Assembly: GCA_003513895.1 (NCBI GenBank)
Contig: DOSU01000136.1
Coordinates: 1 to 7,738, forward strand
Length of the DNA: 7,738 nt
DNA from: Rikenellaceae bacterium
Lineage (GTDB): Bacteria > Bacteroidota > Bacteroidia > Bacteroidales > UBA932
Direction: 5' to 3'
A program made the translations under genes and the position numbers. The notes beneath the pieces were generated by a model. The model was not told the origin of the DNA, searched no databases, and saw only the letters and a list, made by a program, of their open reading frames with translations. Shown here in pieces: positions 1-5,219 of this stretch (position 1 is the first letter of the stretch; every line of letters starts with the position of its first letter).

Positions 1-17
1 CGCCCGTTTTCGGGCGG
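1..17 (-). terminator. GC-rich hairpin, probable intrinsic terminator of the minus-strand operon
   Basis: Six-base arms CGCCCG (1-6) and CGGGCG (11-16) flank a TTTT loop. Read on the minus strand this is a stem-loop with an AAAA loop, about 135 bases past the stop codon of the last gene. The U-tract expected after it would lie left of base 1 and cannot be seen. G17 could extend the stem by one pair if the base before position 1 is C. There is no T-run to the right, so it is not a good terminator for plus-strand transcription unless bidirectional. The hairpin is seen directly; terminator function is inferred. Confidence 0.55.
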
Positions 18-29
18 CTCTTCGTATCG

Positions 30-121
30 ACTCTGTAACTCTCGCAGACAAATGTCTGCCGGAAATGAAATCACTATACACTAAAAACTAAACTATAATT
101 ATGTACTTGAGAGTACAGAGT
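30..121 (-). repeat. Imperfect long inverted repeat in the 3' untranslated region of the operon
   Basis: The left arm ACTCTGTAACTCTC (30-43) is the reverse complement of the right arm GAGAGTACAGAGT (109-121), apart from one extra base in the left arm. As minus-strand RNA, arm 121-109 would pair with arm 43-30 as 8 bp plus 5 bp separated by a single bulged U. The stem begins 30 bases after the peptidase stop codon and encloses the small hairpin at 44-59. The 5' arm can instead form a local hairpin, TGTACT (102-107) with AGTACA (112-117), so the two folds exclude each other. No coding potential, tRNA or recognised RNA family is seen in 1-151. It may be a 3'-UTR stabiliser, a 3'-UTR-derived small RNA or chance. 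Confidence 0.5.
44..59 (-). other. Small perfect hairpin within the 3' untranslated region
   Basis: GCAGAC (44-49) and GTCTGC (54-59) form a six-pair stem around the tetraloop AAAT (ATTT on the minus strand). It lies directly against the 3'-side arm of the larger inverted repeat on the minus-strand RNA, so the two helices could stack. No T-run follows on either strand, so it is not a terminator by itself. Confidence 0.45.
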
Positions 122-151
122 TCTTGATTAACCAAAATCAAATCGTAGAAA

Positions 152-2335
152 CTATTTATCCGAAAACTTCATTTCGTTTAGCAGGTAGCCGGCGCCACAG
201 TATTTGTCGATTACCCACATTATGTAACGGATATCTACGTTCACACACTTGTTGTAGTTTTCTACAAAGTATGCATTGCCTGCCATTGATTCACGGTTTC
301 CGTCGAATGCCAATCCGATTAGTTCGCCTTTTCCATTGAGAACTGCACTGCCGGAATTACCGCCGGTAATGTCGTTGTCCGAGAGGAAGTTTACGTACAA
401 GTTGCCTTTCTCGCCCCATCTGCCCCAGTCGGCACCTTTAAGTGCTGCTTCAAAACTTGGTTTCGCTTTGAATTCGTAGTTTGTAGGGTCGATCTTCTCG
501 AGAATACCATCGGTTGTTGTACGGTAGCCATAATAAACACCGTCGCGGGCATTGATTCCGCTAACCTCGCCATGTGTAAATCTCATTGTTGAGTTTGCGT
601 CGGGGTAGATACTTTTTCCGGTTTCTCTCTTCATGTCGTACATCGCATGGGTGTAGTTGGTTCGGAGGTTTGCCATATCAAGTCCGGCCTCTTTGAGCAA
701 TTTGTCTTCGGTTCGGTTGTATGCCGAAATACCGGAAGTCTTGACAATTGTAATCATAGGATCGGCCAGTATTTCATTCACGCCTCTTTTAACCTTGAAA
801 AAGTTATCCAGCCTGTTGATATCTGTGAGTACACTATTGTCATAAACATAGTCTGCAAGTTTGTCGGTACTGCCTTCGCATTTCGCGAGCAGGTCTTTAA
901 ACTCTTCTCCCATATATGATGCAGGAACTTCTTTTACATAATAGCGTAGCATCACCTTGAACAGTTCTCTATCGGCTGTAAGATCAATTTTTTCAAATGC
1001 CGGTCTCGCGATTTTGGTATAAAAGAATACAACATTGCTGTCTGATGGCGAAATAGAGTCTCTTTTGGCTCTTGTTGCCGAAGATGCAAGAGTGTTGAAG
1101 CGATTTGCCATTCCTGTAAATTCTGCACCCCTCACAATAGACTCCCTGAAATATTCCGTAATCTTTGTAATTCCGGCTATTGTCTCGTATCCCTTCTTCA
1201 TGTTTTCCAACAGCTTTCCGTATTTCGCCACTCTTTCCGGATTTGCATTGATCCATTTCTGAAGTTCTACTTCGTTTGCCTCAAGTTTTTCGATTATGTC
1301 AAAACGATTGATGCAAATGTTTTCCCACTTTGCATAGTCGGTGTAGTTGCTAATTCCAAAATACTTGTCGGAATATTTAAGACGAACATCATCCGATGCG
1401 TCCATATATTTTTTCCATACATCAAGTTTGGCTCTTCGTACACCGCTTATAACAGGATTAAGGATATCATACTTCTCTTTCAGTTCGAAAGAAGATGTAT
1501 ACCTGTTTGTTCTTCCGGGATAGCCCATAATCATTGTAAAGTCATTTTCCTTTACGCCTTTGGTCGAAATTGTAAGGAACTTGTTTGCCTTGAGAGGAAC
1601 GTTTTCGGCAGAATATGTAGCCGGTTTGCCCTCTTTGTTTGTGTAGACACGATACATTGCAAAGTCTCCCTTGTGCTGAGGCCATCCCCAGTTGTCGGTT
1701 TCTCCGCCAAATGCGCCTATTGATACAGGAGGTGCACCAACAAGGCGAACATCGGTATAGGTCTCAAAAAAGTAGAGATAGAATTTTTCGCCTCTCCACA
1801 TAGAAGATAAGCCAATTTCGTAACCGGAAGATTTATATTTTTCTTCGATTACTCCGGAAACTCTTCTCATGAAAAAGATTCCTTTTGGCCCCAATTTACC
1901 CAGGCTATCTATTATCTGAATAGTCTCTTCGGTAACATCCTTTACTCTGCGCAGGAAGGTAACGCTCTTCCCTGTTATGGGTTTTTCGTCGGCCATTTTC
2001 ATTGCCCAGAAACCATCTTCAAGATAGTTTTTCTCAGGAGTGCTCAATCCATGAACATCGCCATACGCACAGTGGTGATTGGTTATCATTAGACCATTGG
2101 GAGAGATAATGCTGCCACTGCAGCTTCCTCCGTCAATGGCAATAATAGCATCCGAAAGTGCGCCTCCGTTTTCGTTGTACAATTCGGCAGGAGACAGTTT
2201 CAGACCCTTGCTCTTCATAAGCTGGTACAGCTGCTTGTCAAGCATGTTAACCATCCACATTCCCTCATCGGCAACTGCATAACCTACAGTCAAAAACAGA
2301 GCTGCCGAAAGGGCCAATATTTTTTTCATCATCAT
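152..2335 (-). CDS. S46 family serine dipeptidyl peptidase, DPP7-type
   Basis: Predicted envelope exopeptidase of 727 aa that would remove dipeptides from peptide N-termini; the length is normal for S46. A signal peptide is visible (MMMKK, hydrophobic core, AVA then D23). The chymotrypsin-like triad is readable: H88 in TNHHC, D224 in HKGDF, S661 in TGGNSGS. C72 and C89 probably form the usual disulfide beside the histidine. N215, W216, N330 and D678 match the family's substrate amino-group binding residues. G679, 18 residues after the serine, is where DPP11 carries the arginine that selects Asp/Glu, so a DPP7-like preference for hydrophobic or uncharged P1 residues is inferred. The helical cap lies at about 280-570. 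HKGDF replaces the usual HTGDF (from memory). Three ATG codons open the gene; the first is used here, but any could serve. It is the last gene of the apparent operon and ends in TAG. The family is certain; specificity is inferred. Confidence 0.95.
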   Translation of the reverse strand: MMMKKILALSAALFLTVGYAVADEGMWMVNMLDKQLYQLMKSKGLKLSPAELYNENGGALSDAIIAIDGGSCSGSIISPNGLMITNHHCAYGDVHGLSTPEKNYLEDGFWAMKMADEKPITGKSVTFLRRVKDVTEETIQIIDSLGKLGPKGIFFMRRVSGVIEEKYKSSGYEIGLSSMWRGEKFYLYFFETYTDVRLVGAPPVSIGAFGGETDNWGWPQHKGDFAMYRVYTNKEGKPATYSAENVPLKANKFLTISTKGVKENDFTMIMGYPGRTNRYTSSFELKEKYDILNPVISGVRRAKLDVWKKYMDASDDVRLKYSDKYFGISNYTDYAKWENICINRFDIIEKLEANEVELQKWINANPERVAKYGKLLENMKKGYETIAGITKITEYFRESIVRGAEFTGMANRFNTLASSATRAKRDSISPSDSNVVFFYTKIARPAFEKIDLTADRELFKVMLRYYVKEVPASYMGEEFKDLLAKCEGSTDKLADYVYDNSVLTDINRLDNFFKVKRGVNEILADPMITIVKTSGISAYNRTEDKLLKEAGLDMANLRTNYTHAMYDMKRETGKSIYPDANSTMRFTHGEVSGINARDGVYYGYRTTTDGILEKIDPTNYEFKAKPSFEAALKGADWGRWGEKGNLYVNFLSDNDITGGNSGSAVLNGKGELIGLAFDGNRESMAGNAYFVENYNKCVNVDIRYIMWVIDKYCGAGYLLNEMKFSDK

Positions 2336-2353
2336 ATAAATTTTATAAAAATT
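2336..2353 (-). promoter_or_regulatory. A/T-only spacer and start region of the peptidase gene
   Basis: The 18 bases between the stop codon of the barrel gene and the first of three consecutive ATG codons contain no G or C. There is no Shine-Dalgarno sequence, as is usual in Bacteroidetes, where A/T-rich unstructured leaders favour initiation. The spacer holds no TAnnTTTG-like -7 box, so a separate promoter is not evident, but one inside the preceding coding sequence cannot be excluded. Confidence 0.4.
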
Positions 2354-3958
2354 TTAAAAGTTTATGCCAACTGAGGCAGAAATCGTAGAGCGATACTGTC
2401 CCGGAAGTACTCCTGAAAGTGAGCTGTCCAGCATTCCTCCGTCATTGAGGAACTGATGCCTGTAGTTCACGCCGCCGAAAACAATCGATCCTTTTTCGGC
2501 ATTCAGGATACGGCTGTATTTTATACCGCCGCCTGCTACAAAACGCTCTGCCGTTTGGTATGCAAAATCATGCTCAAGGATATTGTTGTTCAGCTTGAGT
2601 GATCCTGTAGTCATTGGATTTACAGTAGAGAGCATTGTTCCATTGCCCATAACATAACCGCCGTTAATATTTATGTCCAAAAACGACTTGCCGCCCAGTA
2701 TAAAACTTTTTTCGGCTTTTGCATAAATTTCGGTGTTAGTATAGTCCTGATGGTATTTTGCCGGATAAATTCTGTAGTCTTTTACAACCTCTCTTAATGT
2801 TCCGCCAAGAGTAAATATCCACGAGCAATGCCAGTCGTTTCTCTTTACATATGCTTTGTACTCAGCTCCGTATTGACGAATATTTTGCATGTAGCGGAGA
2901 GTTTTTCCGTATTCAAAATAGGTCCAGGTGTCAATTTCTCCCGGAATTTCTTCGTAAACAGAGACAACGTTATATGAGAACTTCTCGTCGTTGACAAATT
3001 TAAGTCCCAGGTAATGATCAAGTTTGGCTCCTTTTATAGTGAAGTCGCCCTTGTATTCATACTTCAACCCGTCTACAAAAGCATATCTTTTTAACAGATT
3101 ATCGTCTTCAAAATCACTCTCTCTGTAGTAATCTACTTTAAATTGATTGAAAAAGCTGATGTTTTTGTTTCTTAATTGCAGTTGAATAGCACCGCCATAA
3201 ATGTTTGTAAAATATTCTCTTTTCATAATTGTGGACCCGGTAATTCCCGATTGAGAAAAGAACCACAGACCTTCTGAGTAGAATATTCTTTTGCCTGTAA
3301 CGTCGCCAATAAAGTCATAATTCACCTTTTCGTTGTTGTGTTGGTATGCAAGGTTAAGGCCGGCAGTAAAAATACCCGAATTGTAAGTAATACCCGGAGA
3401 AACACTAAGTCTCGACATTGTGTTGGCGTTTCTTCCGTCAACTCTTTTGGCCGCAGTTGCTGTGTGATAATTCATTGCTGCGCCAACCGAAAACCTGTCA
3501 TTAAGTTTATGACCAACCTTTCCCGCAAGGATATAAGATTCGTTAAGCACCTTTCCCGGAATTGAATCAAGTATAGGATTCAAAGTTGAGTTTTGGAAAA
3601 TTGTTCCAAGCCAGGCCTGGTTTTGCTTAATTCCGTAGTCATAGTTGAATGAACCATAAAAATATGTTTTATTCAGCTTGACATATGACTCGGTTTTAAC
3701 CCCAAAGTTCTGGAACTTTTCGGGATCGTTGAAGTTTCTATAGTCTCCTCCGGTCGATCCGTAATATGCATTTATAGTAGAAAAGTCCAGCGACTGATTG
3801 TATACAAGTCCTGCTCCGTTGTCGGAACTAATCCATGGATATCTTTTTTCCATCCTGTCAAACGAGTAGACAGACTTGTCCGAGCGCTTCTGAGCCATAA
3901 GGTTGGCCGGCTGAAGGCAGATTATTAAAAACGCTGTTATGTATATTAATTTTTTCAT
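2354..3958 (-). CDS. DUF6850-like outer-membrane beta-barrel protein
   Basis: Protein of 534 aa with no known biochemical role. The signal peptide is clear: MKKLIYIT, a hydrophobic stretch, then LMA with probable cleavage before Q23. The mature part is rich in alternating aromatic and polar segments separated by Asn/Asp/Gly turns, and it ends in SASVGINF with a C-terminal Phe, the usual signal for beta-barrel assembly. An early aromatic stretch (about 36-50, with RYPWISSDNGAG) and the segment at about 152-185, with GHKLNDRFSVGAA and AKRVDGRNANT, resemble what I recall of the DUF6850 family. It starts 15 bp after the DUF4876-like lipoprotein gene and ends 18 bp before the peptidase gene, consistent with co-transcription. 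It could act as an accessory channel or scaffold beside the TonB receptor, which is inference. The family name is from memory; the barrel call is firmer. Confidence 0.8.
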   Translation of the reverse strand: MKKLIYITAFLIICLQPANLMAQKRSDKSVYSFDRMEKRYPWISSDNGAGLVYNQSLDFSTINAYYGSTGGDYRNFNDPEKFQNFGVKTESYVKLNKTYFYGSFNYDYGIKQNQAWLGTIFQNSTLNPILDSIPGKVLNESYILAGKVGHKLNDRFSVGAAMNYHTATAAKRVDGRNANTMSRLSVSPGITYNSGIFTAGLNLAYQHNNEKVNYDFIGDVTGKRIFYSEGLWFFSQSGITGSTIMKREYFTNIYGGAIQLQLRNKNISFFNQFKVDYYRESDFEDDNLLKRYAFVDGLKYEYKGDFTIKGAKLDHYLGLKFVNDEKFSYNVVSVYEEIPGEIDTWTYFEYGKTLRYMQNIRQYGAEYKAYVKRNDWHCSWIFTLGGTLREVVKDYRIYPAKYHQDYTNTEIYAKAEKSFILGGKSFLDININGGYVMGNGTMLSTVNPMTTGSLKLNNNILEHDFAYQTAERFVAGGGIKYSRILNAEKGSIVFGGVNYRHQFLNDGGMLDSSLSGVLPGQYRSTISASVGINF

Positions 3959-3973
3959 AGCAATTCAATAATA

Positions 3974-5209
3974 TTAGTTTGCCAAAGATGGTTTTGATTT
4001 CACTTCAAAGTCGTTCGTAGAGTTATTGGAATCCATATAGACTATTCTGCCTCCTGCAGCAGCTGTTGCTTCAACATCAACTTTCCTGTGTACGGTTTCT
4101 CCTGTTCCGGAGCCGTTAGTTTTTATATAGCCATTATCGATTTCCGGTCTAAGCCTTTTTGAGTCTGTAACCGACCTGTAGCACTCAACCCCATCCAGAA
4201 CCAGATCCTTGTCTACCATGAGGCAGTCAAAGCTTCTGTTTGTTGCGTATCCCGGATTCCAGGTATAAGTGTCAAGAACAAATTGTGGTGTGGTTTTTCC
4301 TCCCAGTGAATAAATGAATAACGCAGGGCTCAATTGAGAAATAATGTATTGAGTCGCAGTTCCCACCTTCCAGTACCCTTGCATCAGTTTTACTCCCGGT
4401 TGAGGTGTAGATTGTCCTCTTGTAAGGATTGGGTCGTAAAGCGCCCAGTAACCTGCTTTGCTCAAATCAACAGAATTTGGAGCAGTGAGTGTATGATTAA
4501 TTCCGTTTGTACACACAACTACCTGCTCTCCGGGAGCAAGCGGGTTGCTTGTTCCGGTTCCCGGGAACATCCATCCTATTGATGAATTAGGAACAGAGTC
4601 TCTTAGTTCTGTAGTTCCGCTCTTTACCCAGTTTGAAGACTTGCCGCTTGTGGGTGCGTTAAATGGATCGGCCATTCCTATGCAAAGAGAATCCAGGTAT
4701 GCAACCTGGTCGGAATTATTATACAAAATAATGTATTTATCGTTGGCATAAGTTTTCCCGGTAAGAGGATTAAGACATCCTCCGTAATAAAACTCTTTTA
4801 CCACAATTTGACCGGTCTTTGAAACGTTCAAAGAAAGAGCGGCAGAAACAACCTTTGCATCGGCAGGAGTAACCCTTATGCGATTTGATGTGCCGTTGAA
4901 GATGTATATAATTCCCCCTACAGCGGTGTGTTTTGCCTCTGAAGTAGCAATATACGATCCGGGAGCTACTTTTATCTCTGCTTTTCCTGCAGCATTTGCA
5001 ACTCCTTTAAACTGAAGACCTGTAGAAGGATCTGCAAGTTTTATCTCCATACCCTCAACAGGGTAATTGTAACCCGCAGGCATAGCTATGGTTATATTTA
5101 TTGTAGAGCTTAAGGCATCATCGGTAAATTGGGACGTCTTGGAATCCTTCATACATCCCGAAATTGTGATAGACGCAATGAGCAGCAATAGTATTTTAAA
5201 ATTTCTCAT
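3974..5209 (-). CDS. DUF4876-like lipoprotein paired with a TonB-dependent receptor
   Basis: Protein of 411 aa with a lipoprotein signal peptide: MRNFK, a Leu/Ile-rich core, lipobox ISGC and lipidated C19. C19 is followed by MKDSK, a charged start that may favour display on the cell surface. Residues about 36-115 look like a prealbumin or carboxypeptidase-regulatory beta-sandwich (INITIAMP, VEGMEIKLADP, GKAEIKVAPGSY). Residues about 133-240 resemble a lamin-tail-type domain (VVKEFYYGG, YIILYNNSDQVAYLDSLCIG, LAPGEQVVVCTNG). The mature chain has five further cysteines (145, 176, 233, 329, 343). The C-terminal VHRKVD...YMDSNNSTNDFE is the sort of ending I recall for DUF4876. It begins 10 bp after the receptor stop codon and thus holds the place a SusD-like lipoprotein occupies beside SusC, although it is not SusD-like. 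A ligand-capturing role for the receptor is inferred. Confidence 0.82.
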   Translation of the reverse strand: MRNFKILLLLIASITISGCMKDSKTSQFTDDALSSTINITIAMPAGYNYPVEGMEIKLADPSTGLQFKGVANAAGKAEIKVAPGSYIATSEAKHTAVGGIIYIFNGTSNRIRVTPADAKVVSAALSLNVSKTGQIVVKEFYYGGCLNPLTGKTYANDKYIILYNNSDQVAYLDSLCIGMADPFNAPTSGKSSNWVKSGTTELRDSVPNSSIGWMFPGTGTSNPLAPGEQVVVCTNGINHTLTAPNSVDLSKAGYWALYDPILTRGQSTPQPGVKLMQGYWKVGTATQYIISQLSPALFIYSLGGKTTPQFVLDTYTWNPGYATNRSFDCLMVDKDLVLDGVECYRSVTDSKRLRPEIDNGYIKTNGSGTGETVHRKVDVEATAAAGGRIVYMDSNNSTNDFEVKSKPSLAN

Positions 5210-5219
5210 AATATCAGAT

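Noticed and set aside
1..60. Possible tRNA fragment, suggested by GC-rich complementary arms near the left edge
   Set aside because: No T-loop signature (GTTCGAnTC-like), no anticodon arm and no cloverleaf can be drawn; the arms are better explained as separate hairpins.
124..339. Plus-strand reading frame of 71 codons over the end of the peptidase gene
   Set aside because: It lies almost wholly antisense to the well-supported S46 gene, has a low-complexity Arg/His/Cys-rich product and no recognisable domain. The same reasoning applies to the other short plus-strand frames.
391..1256. Short minus-strand frames overlapping the peptidase in another phase
   Set aside because: They overlap the intact S46 gene out of frame and show no family resemblance; the S46 frame is continuous, so they are not evidence of a frameshift.
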